From JAOUGY01 sp963792365 (GTDB lineage Bacteria > Actinomycetota > Acidimicrobiia > Spongiisociales > ZC4RG35): 64,000 nucleotides of DNA. The first letter of the stretch is position 1. Each line of letters opens with the position of its first letter. Under the pieces are notes generated by a model that searched no databases, had not been told where the DNA came from, and was given only the letters and a program-made list of their open reading frames with translations. The stretch covers positions 162,927 through 226,926 of the forward strand of contig CAWBVW010000010.1 in assembly GCA_963792365.1 (NCBI GenBank). Direction: 5' to 3'. Position numbers and translations under genes: made by a program. This document shows, in pieces, positions 42,586 to 50,327 of this stretch.

Positions 42586-44031
42586 TCAGCGAATGAGCTC
42601 CAACTCCACTTCAGGGGGTGGTGGCTGATCGAGGACGGACCCGCCGACTCCGAGCAGGAAGCGCTCGAAGAAGGCGACGACGTACGAGTCGACGATCGGC
42701 ATCACCCGGTCTGCGTCGATCGGGCCCTTCCAGCCGAGCTGACTGGCGAAGGGTGAGAGCAGCGGTGCCATCACGAAATCTTCGTGTCCGGCTCCGTCAA
42801 TTCCGATCCAGTAGGAGAGAACGGGCGAACGCTCGGCCATGCCCCGGAGCCGTCGGTCGTTGGGCGTATCCCTCCAGGCGTCCGAACGCAGCATGAGGCT
42901 CGGTACCTGGAATTCTCGTGCGACGGTTCGATCGGGGATCGGCTCGACCCACGGGTCCATGCCCAGCACGGCATCGCACCGATCGTCGACGAGACAGAGC
43001 CGCGCCGCTGCACCGCCGCCGGTGCCGTGGCCGTACACACCGATGTGATCGAGGTCGGCGTGATCCGCGATCGCAGCGAACTCGCCCTCCACACCCGCTT
43101 CAAGACGGTCCAGGATCAGAATCAGATCATCTGCCATCACCTCCACGAGGATCTCGGCCGACTCTAGGTCCGCCTCGGGATCGGCTTCTGCCTCCTCGGA
43201 CGGGAGAATCCGCTCATCCAACAGCGCGATCGACGCGTCGTCGGGAAACCGGACCCCCAAAGATGCATACGTGTGATCGGGCACGATCACCACGAAGCCG
43301 TGACTCGCCAAGGACTCGACATGATCGACGGAATCGGTGCGGAACCCGGCCCAGTCGTGGGAGCCGAGAACCACGGGGAAGACACCATCGAGCGGAGGGG
43401 CATCGCTGCGGGCGTGGGCCCGCACGCGGGTGGTGTGATTCAGCGCGAACCCGGGCAGACCGAGCCGCCCTGCGATCTCGGGACCGAGCACGTCGACGTC
43501 CGGGTTCCAGCGCACGGGTTCGGCATCGGTCGCCACCGCCGGATACCAGACCTGGACCACCAGCCGCCTCGGGTCACCCTGGTCTTCGTCGTCGCCTTCC
43601 TGATCGTCGGCCACGGCCTCAGGGTCGGGTTCGGGGAGTCCGTACAACTCGGGTCGCTCGGCATCCTCGAGTACGACAGTGACGGTTCCCACTTCGAACG
43701 GACCGGTCGGTGCAGGGATTGCAGGCACTGGTAGGACGGTGGGGAGCAGGGCGACCGCAGCGGTTCCGAGGATCCCCAATGCCCCTCGCCGGAATCGCTT
43801 GAGCCCGCGAAAGCGCCTGTCCTCCCACAACGCGTCGCCTCCGGCCAGCAGCAACGTGCCGACCTCGAGGGGCAGGAGCTGCCACCGGTACCGCTCGAAC
43901 ACGAGCTGCGCCACCATCGTTCCGATCAGAGCGACCGCCATCCGGCCCCGGCGGAGACGCCGCCCAAAGATGACCGGTACGGCGATGGCGCACACCAACA
44001 CGCCGAACTGGATCGTTTCGAGAAGCCGCAT
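42586..44031 (-). CDS. PAF-acetylhydrolase-like protein, nucleophile Ser replaced by Gly
   Basis: A 481-residue protein. The first 110 residues hold three or four membrane segments; the rest is an alpha/beta hydrolase domain resembling bacterial platelet-activating factor acetylhydrolase-like proteins (PVVLGSHDWAGFRTDSVDHV, ASHGFVVIVPDHTYAS). The nucleophile elbow reads GVYGHGTGGGAAARL where GHSxGG is expected: Gly336 (codon GGC, complement 43024-43026) occupies the Ser position. The Asp (LGMDPWVEP) and His (DGAGHEDF) remain. It is probably inactive as an esterase or works by another residue. The ccm operon ends convergently 43 bases away. Confidence 0.7.
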   Translation of the reverse strand: MRLLETIQFGVLVCAIAVPVIFGRRLRRGRMAVALIGTMVAQLVFERYRWQLLPLEVGTLLLAGGDALWEDRRFRGLKRFRRGALGILGTAAVALLPTVLPVPAIPAPTGPFEVGTVTVVLEDAERPELYGLPEPDPEAVADDQEGDDEDQGDPRRLVVQVWYPAVATDAEPVRWNPDVDVLGPEIAGRLGLPGFALNHTTRVRAHARSDAPPLDGVFPVVLGSHDWAGFRTDSVDHVESLASHGFVVIVPDHTYASLGVRFPDDASIALLDERILPSEEAEADPEADLESAEILVEVMADDLILILDRLEAGVEGEFAAIADHADLDHIGVYGHGTGGGAAARLCLVDDRCDAVLGMDPWVEPIPDRTVAREFQVPSLMLRSDAWRDTPNDRRLRGMAERSPVLSYWIGIDGAGHEDFVMAPLLSPFASQLGWKGPIDADRVMPIVDSYVVAFFERFLLGVGGSVLDQPPPPEVELELIR

Positions 44032-44054
44032 GAAGGCGCCACGCTACCCGGCGG

Positions 44055-44798
44055 TCAGGCCTGAAAACTCCGTGGGTCGAAACCCGCCGGCAACTCGAGA
44101 CGATTCGCCGCCATCACCACCGGATCTCCAAGAACCGTCTCGATGGGACCATCGGCGACGATGGCGCCGGCGTTCATCACCACGGCTCGATCACAGACCT
44201 GGAGGGCGTATGGGAGGTCGTGGGTCACCAGGAGAATGGTGGTGTCGAGCCCTTCGAGCACCTCGGCCAGTTCGCGGCGTCCGGCGGGATCGAGATTGGA
44301 CGATGGCTCGTCGAGCACGAGAATCTCGGGCCGACAGGCGAGTACGGTCGCAACCGCCACTCTCCTTCGTTCGCCACCGGACAGGTGATGCGGCGCCCGA
44401 TGCTCCGACCCCTCCATCCCCACTGCTGCCAGCGCCTCCGCCACGCGTGCGTCCATGTCTTCACGGGACACGCCGAAGTTGGCAGGTCCGAAGGCGACAT
44501 CCTCGTAGACGGTCGGCATGAACAGCTGGTCATCCGGGTCCTGGAAGACCAGTCCGACGCGCCGGCGGATCTCGTGGAGCGAGTCCTCGTCGAGGCGTGT
44601 CCCGGCGACGGAGATCGAACCCTCACCTCCGCCGAGGATGCCAATCAGGTGGAGCAGAAGCGTGGTCTTTCCGGCGCCGTTGGGTCCGAGCAGCGCCACG
44701 CGCTCTCCCGGCTCCATCGAGAAGTCGACGCCATCGAGCACCTTCGTGCCGTCCGGGTACGAGAAGCGGAGACCTGAGAGGTGCAGGGCGGGTGTCAC
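44055..44798 (-). CDS. cbiO: Nickel/cobalt ECF transporter ATPase
   Basis: A 247-residue ABC ATPase of the CbiO/NikO type. It has FSYPDGTKVLDGVDFSMEPG, Walker A GPNGAGKTT, the Q-loop VFQDPDDQLFMPTVYEDVAF typical of CbiO, the signature HLSGGERRRVAVATVL and Walker B ILVLDEPSSNLDP. I start at the GTG at 44798, which overlaps the cbiQ stop. Only one ATPase gene is present, as in CbiMNQO/NikMNQO systems. Confidence 0.9.
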   Translation of the reverse strand: MTPALHLSGLRFSYPDGTKVLDGVDFSMEPGERVALLGPNGAGKTTLLLHLIGILGGGEGSISVAGTRLDEDSLHEIRRRVGLVFQDPDDQLFMPTVYEDVAFGPANFGVSREDMDARVAEALAAVGMEGSEHRAPHHLSGGERRRVAVATVLACRPEILVLDEPSSNLDPAGRRELAEVLEGLDTTILLVTHDLPYALQVCDRAVVMNAGAIVADGPIETVLGDPVVMAANRLELPAGFDPRSFQA

Positions 44799-45553
44799 AG
44801 CAGTGCCGCCCCTGTGATCGCCCATGCCGAAAGCGGGATGCTGAGACCCGCCATCCACTGCACCGCCGAGACCTGGACGTCGTCGATCCGTGGCATCACC
44901 CCGGTGAATCCTCGGGCGAGCATTGCTTGATGGACCCGCTCGCCACGTTCGTAGCTACGGATGAAGAGGGCGCCACCCGCAGTCGCCAGGGCCCGGGTCT
45001 GACCGATCCACGACGGAGCGTATCCACGGGCCGCCATTGCGGTCCGCATGCGCTTCAGCTCACCTGCGATCACATCGAGGTACCGAACCATGAAGCCTGC
45101 GATCGACACGAGGACGGCCGGCACCCTGAGCTCACCCAGCCCGCGAAGAATGGCCGGGATCTCTGTGGTGCTCACCAACACCACAGAGGCAGCGACACCG
45201 AGGCTGCCTTTGGCGATGATGTTCCAGGCGCCCCACAGTCCCTCCTGTGAGAGCGTCAGGCCGAGAGCGTCCACCCGTGGGGCCGCCCCCAGGAACGGCA
45301 GGAACACGGCGAACATGAGGAATGGGATCTCTACGGTCATCCGCTTCAGCACATGACCGAACGGAATCTCCGCAAGAGTGATCACGGCCATCACCAACAG
45401 TGCGTGCACTGCGAACGCCCACATCTGTTCACGGGGGGTGGCCACCACGGCGATGACGAACGTCAGCATCGCCACCAGCTTCACCCGGGCGGGGATCCTG
45501 TGGACCGGGCTGTGCCCATGTGCCATCAAAACATGGGTGTGTGGACCACTCAC
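44795..45553 (-). CDS. cbiQ: Nickel/cobalt ECF transporter T component
   Basis: A 252-residue membrane protein with five or six segments. It opens with HSPVHRIPARVKLVAMLTFV and carries the two coupling-helix motifs of T components: ELKRMRTAMAARGYAPSW and SYERGERVHQAMLARGFTG (Ala-Arg-Gly signatures). The GTG at 45553 overlaps the CbiMN stop and is used as start; an ATG at 45526 (MAHGHSP) is an alternative. Confidence 0.88.
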   Translation of the reverse strand: MSGPHTHVLMAHGHSPVHRIPARVKLVAMLTFVIAVVATPREQMWAFAVHALLVMAVITLAEIPFGHVLKRMTVEIPFLMFAVFLPFLGAAPRVDALGLTLSQEGLWGAWNIIAKGSLGVAASVVLVSTTEIPAILRGLGELRVPAVLVSIAGFMVRYLDVIAGELKRMRTAMAARGYAPSWIGQTRALATAGGALFIRSYERGERVHQAMLARGFTGVMPRIDDVQVSAVQWMAGLSIPLSAWAITGAALL

Positions 45554-46539
45554 GTCGAGGCCCGCTCGCGACGGGAGACCCGACGACGGGCGGCGCCGAC
45601 CATGACGATGCCTGCCGCAAACGTGACCACGAGCCCGACGACGCCCGCTACCACCGTTCCGGTCACCTCGCTGTCGAGCCCCGACACCGCGTAGTCGGCC
45701 AGCGGACCACCGATCGGGTGATCGGCGGCCTGCTCCGCGAACCCGGTGTCTGCAGCAACCCGCTCCAGCCCATCGGGATCGGAACTGGCGAGCGGCGCCA
45801 CGAAGATCACGAGCGCCAACGCTGCCGCGACCCCTCCACCCACGAATCCAGCTGTGGTACGCCGGCTCGGTGCAGTTCGTTGCCGACCGAGTTGGTACCG
45901 GGTGAGACCCGTCACGAGGTCGGGGCGCACAGCGAGAACCGCACCTACCACGGTGGCGGTGATCAGACCTTCCCCGATCCCGATCAACGCATGAACTCCG
46001 ACCATCGCCGCGAACACCGTTCCGGGGTCGATACCCCCTTGGCCACCCAGCGAATACTCGAGCACGAACCCTGTCGCCGACGCAACGACGGATGCCCATG
46101 CTGCGATCATCACGGCCATCATCACCACACCCGTCCGTTTCGGAAGCAGTGCCATCAGCCCACGGAAGACGAGCCACCCGACGACAGACGTGAGAACGGC
46201 CATGTTGACGACGTTGAGGCCAAGGGCAGAGAGCCCGCCGTCGGCGAACAGAAGCGCCTGAACGATCACGACGACAGACACGACTGTGATTCCGAGTGTC
46301 GGCCCGAGGAGGATTGCGGCCAGTGCGCCACCCAGGAGGTGGCCCGAGGTCCCGGCGGCCACCGGGAAGTTGATCATCTGAAGGGCGAACACGAAGGCGG
46401 CCGTCAGGCCTGCCAGCGGAATCTGCCTCTCCCGGAGTTTGCGCGCACTCGCACGCAACGAAACGCCGAGGCTCCCTGCGGCCGCCACCGCAGCACCCGC
46501 TGAGGTCGTTCCGTTGATGAACCCATCCGGGATGTGCAT
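45550..46539 (-). CDS. Nickel/cobalt ECF transporter substrate subunit, CbiM/NikM fused to an NikN-like domain
   Basis: A 329-residue membrane protein. The N-terminus is MHIPDGFINGTTS; in CbiM/NikM the extreme N-terminus with His2 plus later His residues bind the metal ion. The M part (about 1-215) includes INFPVAAGTSGHLLGGALAA and VGVHALIGIGEGLITATVVG. The C-terminal 110 residues have a PDGLE motif (SSDPDGLERVA) and a membrane helix, as in the NikN-like fused subunit. It captures Ni2+ or Co2+ for cofactor enzymes such as urease, hydrogenase or B12. A GGAGGG ribosome-binding site and a Nur-like palindrome lie just upstream. Confidence 0.88.
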   Translation of the reverse strand: MHIPDGFINGTTSAGAAVAAAGSLGVSLRASARKLRERQIPLAGLTAAFVFALQMINFPVAAGTSGHLLGGALAAILLGPTLGITVVSVVVIVQALLFADGGLSALGLNVVNMAVLTSVVGWLVFRGLMALLPKRTGVVMMAVMIAAWASVVASATGFVLEYSLGGQGGIDPGTVFAAMVGVHALIGIGEGLITATVVGAVLAVRPDLVTGLTRYQLGRQRTAPSRRTTAGFVGGGVAAALALVIFVAPLASSDPDGLERVAADTGFAEQAADHPIGGPLADYAVSGLDSEVTGTVVAGVVGLVVTFAAGIVMVGAARRRVSRRERAST

Positions 46540-46551
46540 GCCGCCCTCCTA

Positions 46552-46568
46552 TTGCGAACTGGTCGCAA
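46552..46568. promoter_or_regulatory. Nur-like (Fur-family) operator before the Ni/Co transporter
   Basis: TTGCGAACTGGTCGCAA is a palindrome with six-base arms and a five-base centre. It matches the Streptomyces Nur box layout TTGCAA-N5-TTGCAA in outline (TTGC at the ends, five-base spacer). It lies 12 bases upstream of the transporter ATG, next to its ribosome-binding site, where a bound repressor would block transcription. A Fur-family gene is located at 47337-47792. Confidence 0.6.
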
Positions 46569-46614
46569 CTGTATCAGGGGCGCGCAGCTACAGGTATCTG
46601 CTTTCGGAAGGTCG

Positions 46615-47283
46615 TCAGCCGGCAACGAGCGTGTCGAGCTTTGAGCGGATCTCGTCTTCGGAGAGCGCCCCCGGCCACGCATCGACGATCGTCTTGTCGG
46701 CGCCGATCATCACCGTGACGGGCTGATAGGGAATGCCGTAAGCCTGGAACACGCTCTCGTCGGCGTCGAGTCCCCACATGACGTTTCCGGTCGACAGCAG
46801 CTGGGATGCCCGCTCCGCCGTGTCCTCGAACGTGCCCTTCCAGGCAGCCGCTACGAACGCCACCTCATCGGCGTAGTCGGCTGAGATTTCGTCGACAACG
46901 GGCAACTCCCGTTGACAGGTTCCTCACCACTCCGCCCAGAAGACCAGATAGACCGGCTTTGTCTCGGCGGATAGGACGAACTCACCCCCTTCACCGAGTT
47001 CGAGGGTGAAGTCGGGTGCGAGAGCAGCGTTCGGATCGGCTTCGGACGCCGGTTCGGTCGCCAACGTCTCGCCGGCCGTCGTCGTATCGCTCGACGACGC
47101 GCCCGTCGTCGCAGGCGTTTCTGCGGGTGCGCTTGACTCCGTCGCCGTCGACGCGTCACCGGCGGTCGACGTTGCCGCTTCCCCCCCACCGCAGGCGGCG
47201 ATGACCAGCGCCAGTGCGGTGACCGAGAGCCGCGAACGGAAACGTCGCAGACCGGCGATAAGTGTGTTCCCCTGGCGAGTCAT
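46615..47283 (-). CDS. TlpA-like thioredoxin lipoprotein with in-frame TGA at the redox Cys (probable selenoprotein)
   Basis: Read through one TGA, this is a 222-residue lipoprotein. The N-terminus (SRLSVTALALVIAAC, lipobox) is followed by a long Thr/Ser/Ala linker, then a thioredoxin-fold domain: PVYLVFWAEW, TGA at residue 120 (complement 46924-46926), GTCQRELPVVDEIS, a middle part and the cis-Pro block YGIPYQPVTVMIG. The TGA stands exactly where the first Cys of W-C-x-x-C belongs, giving W-U-G-T-C. A SECIS-like hairpin follows. Both halves match one family in one frame, so a simple two-gene reading (117 and 96 residues) is unlikely. A nonsense mutation of a Cys codon remains the alternative. 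It lies just upstream of the Ni/Co transporter operon on the same strand. Confidence 0.72.
46896..46926 (-). promoter_or_regulatory. SECIS-like hairpin behind the in-frame TGA
   Basis: After the TGA (46924-46926) come nine bases, then CAACGGG (46908-46914), loop AGTTG (46903-46907) and CCCGTTG (46896-46902): a perfect seven-base stem with a five-base loop, extended by one further G-C pair after a U-U mismatch. The loop begins 16 bases after the TGA and has G in its second position and a GU step, meeting the usual bacterial SECIS rules for spacing and loop. Confidence 0.6.
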
Positions 47284-47336
47284 TGACGGGCAGTGTACGT
47301 GCTGGCGTCGGTTACACCACGTCGACTCCGGCGAGT

Positions 47337-47792
47337 TCACGGGGAGTTTCTCGGCGCCGAACGAGCGCACTCTTTGCACCGCCCGACCATCGCAAAGTGC
47401 ACGCCGCCCGCGGTGAACCCGTACACGGCCTCGAGGTGGGCGACCAGCCCTGCGAGCTCGTCGAGGGGGATGTCCTCGGTGTGCCTGCAGATCTCACACA
47501 CGAGATGCTGGTGCGCGGCGTGCTCGCTCAGGTGGAGCACGGCCGGCCCATGACCGAGATGAACATGATGGAGGCGCCCGACCGTCTCCAGCGTTTCGAT
47601 GGTGCGGTACACGGTCGACGGCGCGATCCGGCCATCGGCGAGCTCTTCGGCCATCTCGTGGAGCTGAGCAGCCGTCAGATGCTCGTCGTGATGGGCTGCC
47701 AGCACATCACAGATCGCCCGTCGCGGGCCAGTGATCCGCATACCCGCACGTCGAAGCTCTTCTACGAGCTCCGACGCCTCGATAGCCGGCAC
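47337..47792 (-). CDS. Fur-family metalloregulator (Nur/Zur-like)
   Basis: A 151-residue Fur-superfamily repressor. The winged helix has RRAGMRITGPRRAICDVLAA and the recognition helix APSTVYRTIETLETVGRL. The metal region has HHVHLGHGPAV, HQHLVCEICRHTEDIP and a final CKECA; the two CxxC pairs would hold structural zinc. The type of sensed metal cannot be told from sequence, but the Nur-like palindrome before the Ni/Co transporter suggests nickel. The GTG start is three bases after the trpD stop. Its stop lies 53 bases from the start of the TGA-containing lipoprotein. Confidence 0.88.
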   Translation of the reverse strand: MPAIEASELVEELRRAGMRITGPRRAICDVLAAHHDEHLTAAQLHEMAEELADGRIAPSTVYRTIETLETVGRLHHVHLGHGPAVLHLSEHAAHQHLVCEICRHTEDIPLDELAGLVAHLEAVYGFTAGGVHFAMVGRCKECARSAPRNSP

Positions 47793-47795
47793 GAC

Positions 47796-48818
47796 TCAGC
47801 GACCGGCCAGCTCGTGGGACCGTTCGATCACCCGTTCGAGCACCTGGCGGGCCCGACCCGAGTCGATGGCCTGGTTTGCCATGTCGACCGCCTCGATGAA
47901 CCCTCCGGCCAAGCCCGCGGCCACGATCGCAGGTGCCGCGTTGATGACCGATACGTCTCGCTTGGGGCCCGGGCGACCCCCCAGGATGTCGGTGGTGATC
48001 TGGACGTTCACGTCGACGGTTCCGCCCATCAGGTCCTCGAGAGGCGCACGGGCCACACCGAAGTCCTCCGGCGTGAATTCGGCGTGGGTGATCTCGCCGT
48101 TCTTGAGCCGGTGGATGAACGTCGGACCGGTCAGGGTGACCTCATCGAGCCCGTCTTCGCCGTGAACCACGAACGCGTACTCCGAACCCAGGTGGGCGAG
48201 CACGCCGATCATGCGATCGGCCATCTTCTGGTCGGACACGCCAATGGATTGCCGGCGAGCCCCGGCCGGATTGGCCAGAGGTCCGAGGAAGTTGAAGACG
48301 GTGGGGATACCCAGTTCTTTTCGAACGGGTCCTGCATGACGCATCGCAGGGTGATAGCGGGGGGCGAAGAAGAACCCGAAGCCGGTTTCGTCGATCAGGG
48401 TCACCACCTGGTCAGGCTCCAGATCGAGCACCAGTCCGAGCCCTTCGAGGACGTCGGCCGATCCGCACATCGAAGACGCCGATCGGTTTCCGTGCTTGGC
48501 CACGACCGCACCGGCACCGGCGGCGATGAACGACGCTGTGGTCGAGATGTTGAAGGTTCCGTGGCGGTCGCCTCCGGTCCCGACGATGTCGACGATGTCA
48601 CGGTCGATGTCAACGGTGATCGCGGCGTCGCGCATGGCCTCCACCAGCCCTGTCATCTCCTCGACGGTTTCGCCTTTGATCCGCAAGGAGACGATGAGTG
48701 CAGCGATCTGTGCCGGCGTCGCCCGCCCTTGCATGACCTCGGCCATGGCCGATCGTGCTTCGTCCCTGGTCAGGTCGGAACCCGCCGCGAGCTGTCCGAG
48801 AATGTAGGGCCATTCCAT
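47796..48818 (-). CDS. trpD: Anthranilate phosphoribosyltransferase
   Basis: A 340-residue enzyme for the second step of tryptophan synthesis. It has VDIVGTGGDRHGTFNISTTA (PRPP phosphate loop), KHGNRSASSMCGSADVLEGL, HPAMRHAGPVRKELGIPTVF and NFLGPLANPAGARRQSIGV, the standard motifs of the family. Length is normal. No other trp genes are in the window. It is immediately followed by the Fur-family gene, perhaps on one transcript. Confidence 0.94.
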   Translation of the reverse strand: MEWPYILGQLAAGSDLTRDEARSAMAEVMQGRATPAQIAALIVSLRIKGETVEEMTGLVEAMRDAAITVDIDRDIVDIVGTGGDRHGTFNISTTASFIAAGAGAVVAKHGNRSASSMCGSADVLEGLGLVLDLEPDQVVTLIDETGFGFFFAPRYHPAMRHAGPVRKELGIPTVFNFLGPLANPAGARRQSIGVSDQKMADRMIGVLAHLGSEYAFVVHGEDGLDEVTLTGPTFIHRLKNGEITHAEFTPEDFGVARAPLEDLMGGTVDVNVQITTDILGGRPGPKRDVSVINAAPAIVAAGLAGGFIEAVDMANQAIDSGRARQVLERVIERSHELAGR

Positions 48819-48909
48819 GGACGGGAGTGTAGGAGGGTGCTCAGATCACAGATGAACAGTGGGGACTGGACCCTTTGTGGCCTCCCTAACATCGACGGAA
48901 GGAGGCCCC

Positions 48910-49305
48910 GTGCTCGCAACCCTTCGTATTCCTGCTCTGCTGCTCGGGCTTGGTGCCGGTGCCCTCGCCGCCACGCTCGTTTCGCTGATCGGCGAGTTCG
49001 CGTATCAAGCCATGGTCGACACCGGTGAGTCCGGCGCCGGGCTGGTGCCCGGGATCATCGTCGGATTCCTCGTCGGCGGCTACGTGGCAGGTCATCTCGC
49101 CATCGTCGCCAATCGATTCCATGGCGCAGTGACCGGACTGGCTCTCTCGGGGTTGGTCGTCTTCATCGCTCGAGGCGGGGGAAGCCCAGCGACCCTCGGG
49201 CCAGTTCTCTTCCTGGCCGTGATCGGGATGACCCTCGGCGGAGTGGCCGGCTCGGTGGCAGGACGACGGCGCGCTCGCGGCCGCAAAACTTCACATAGCG
49301 GATGA
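48910..49305 (+). CDS. Small membrane protein
   Basis: A 131-residue protein with four hydrophobic segments, many Gly residues (GIIVGFLVGGYVAGHLA) and a basic tail (GRRRARGRK). The GTG at 48910 follows an AAGGAGG ribosome-binding site by four bases, so I prefer it to the upstream GTG-type start at 48859. It resembles small Gly-rich membrane proteins (TIGR04086/DUF-type) but I do not assign a family. Confidence 0.65.
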   Translation: MLATLRIPALLLGLGAGALAATLVSLIGEFAYQAMVDTGESGAGLVPGIIVGFLVGGYVAGHLAIVANRFHGAVTGLALSGLVVFIARGGGSPATLGPVLFLAVIGMTLGGVAGSVAGRRRARGRKTSHSG

Positions 49306-49324
49306 TTCGTGGCAACTTGTAGGT

Positions 49325-49666
49325 GTGTGGCCTCTCATCCTCGTCGTCATCGTCGGTATCGGGCTCTGGCGTTCGATGCAGATGTACCGAGGCGAGGCCG
49401 AAAAAGCCCCTCGAATTCCCACCGGATCGATCATGCTCCAGACGGCTCGTAACAAGCGGATCGCCAAGCGTCTCGGCATCGTGGTGGCGGCGTGGGCGGC
49501 GGTGACTGGCCTGGTGGCGTTCTACCGGATCGACCTGGCACTCTTCGCCGGGATGATCGTGGTGGTGGTGGGCGCCATCTGGATTTGGAAGACCGCCGAC
49601 CCCATGCGCATCGACATGGACGAGCTCGACCGCGAACTCATGCGTCTCCTCGAAGACGAAACCTGA
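49325..49666 (+). CDS. Small membrane protein
   Basis: A 113-residue protein with an N-terminal helix (WPLILVVIVGIGLW), a basic middle (ARNKRIAKR) and two more helices (VVAAWAAVTGLVAFY; LALFAGMIVVVVGAIWIW), ending in an acidic tail. The GTG start comes 19 bases after the previous stop, so the two small membrane proteins may be co-transcribed. No family recognised. The RNase P RNA gene begins 43 bases downstream. Confidence 0.6.
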   Translation: MWPLILVVIVGIGLWRSMQMYRGEAEKAPRIPTGSIMLQTARNKRIAKRLGIVVAAWAAVTGLVAFYRIDLALFAGMIVVVVGAIWIWKTADPMRIDMDELDRELMRLLEDET

Positions 49667-49696
49667 GCCTCGACAAGCCTTCGATCGCTCGCCGGG

Positions 49697-49702
49697 TAGG
49701 CT
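49697..49702 (+). promoter_or_regulatory. Putative -10 box of rnpB
   Basis: TAGGCT fits the TAnnnT pattern and ends seven bases before the predicted 5' end of the RNase P RNA at 49710. The -35 region is not clear. Confidence 0.4.
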
Positions 49703-49709
49703 CTAGCAT

Positions 49710-50146
49710 GCGAGTTCGCCGGGTGATCGCGGCGCCATCCGGCGCCGAGGAAAGTCCGGACTCCACAGGGCAGGGTGCTGGCTAACGGCCAGGCGGAGCG
49801 ATCCGACGGACAGTGCAACAGAGAGCAGACCGCCGATGGCACTTCATTCGGCATAGCCGAATGAAGTTCGGGATTCGCCTCACGGCGAAACCCGGCCCCG
49901 GATGACGGGGCGAACAGGCAAGGGTGAAACGGTGAGGTAAGAGCTCACCAGCGTCCCGGGTGACCGGGCGGCTGGCAAACCCCACCCGGAGCAAGGCCAG
50001 ACAGGGACGACGGCGGCCCGCCGATCAAGTCCCGGGTAGGCCGCACCGAGGTCGACGGCAACGTGGGCCCCAGATGGATGGTCACCGCGCCTGGCGGCAG
50101 TCACTGCCTCCAGGCGGCACAGAATCCGGCTTACAGGCGAACTCGC
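49710..50146 (+). ncRNA. rnpB: RNase P RNA (bacterial type A)
   Basis: The catalytic RNA that cuts 5' leaders from pre-tRNAs. The ends pair as P1 (GCGAGTTCGCC at 49710-49720 with GGCGAACTCGC at 50136-50146). The conserved regions appear in order: GAGGAAAGTCCGGACTCCAC near 49748, ACAGTGCAACAGAGAGCA near 49810, GGGTGAAACGGTGAGGTAAG near 49922, GGCAAACCCCACCCGGAGCA near 49974 and CAGATGGATGGTCACC near 50070. The total of 437 bases is normal for a high-GC type A RNA. Confidence 0.95.
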
Positions 50147-50151
50147 GACGT

Positions 50152-50177
50152 GTGGAGGCTCCTTCGGGGGCCTCCAC
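50152..50177 (+). terminator. Stem-loop after rnpB
   Basis: GTGGAGGCTCC and GGGGCCTCCAC pair over eleven bases (one G-U) around a TTCG tetraloop, five bases beyond the RNase P RNA. The stem is very stable; the following sequence is only weakly T-rich. Confidence 0.65.
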
Positions 50178-50327
50178 TCTCGTTGTGAACGCCCTTGTCT
50201 GATGTCCCCGGCCCAACCACGACGCAAAGAGGTGACCCCACGACATGGCTTTGAACGGTTCTTGACTCCGCCAACCGACGATGGGCGCCGCCGACCGTGG
50301 GCGACCGTCTGAGGAAAGGGAACGGTC

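Noticed and set aside
46540..46614. Cobalamin or NiCo riboswitch before the transporter
   Set aside because: The gap is only 75 bases and shows neither the B12 box nor the NiCo four-way junction; the palindrome suits a protein operator better.
47262..49028. A 588-codon plus-strand frame opposite the Fur-family gene and trpD
   Set aside because: No recognisable domain; antisense to two standard genes.
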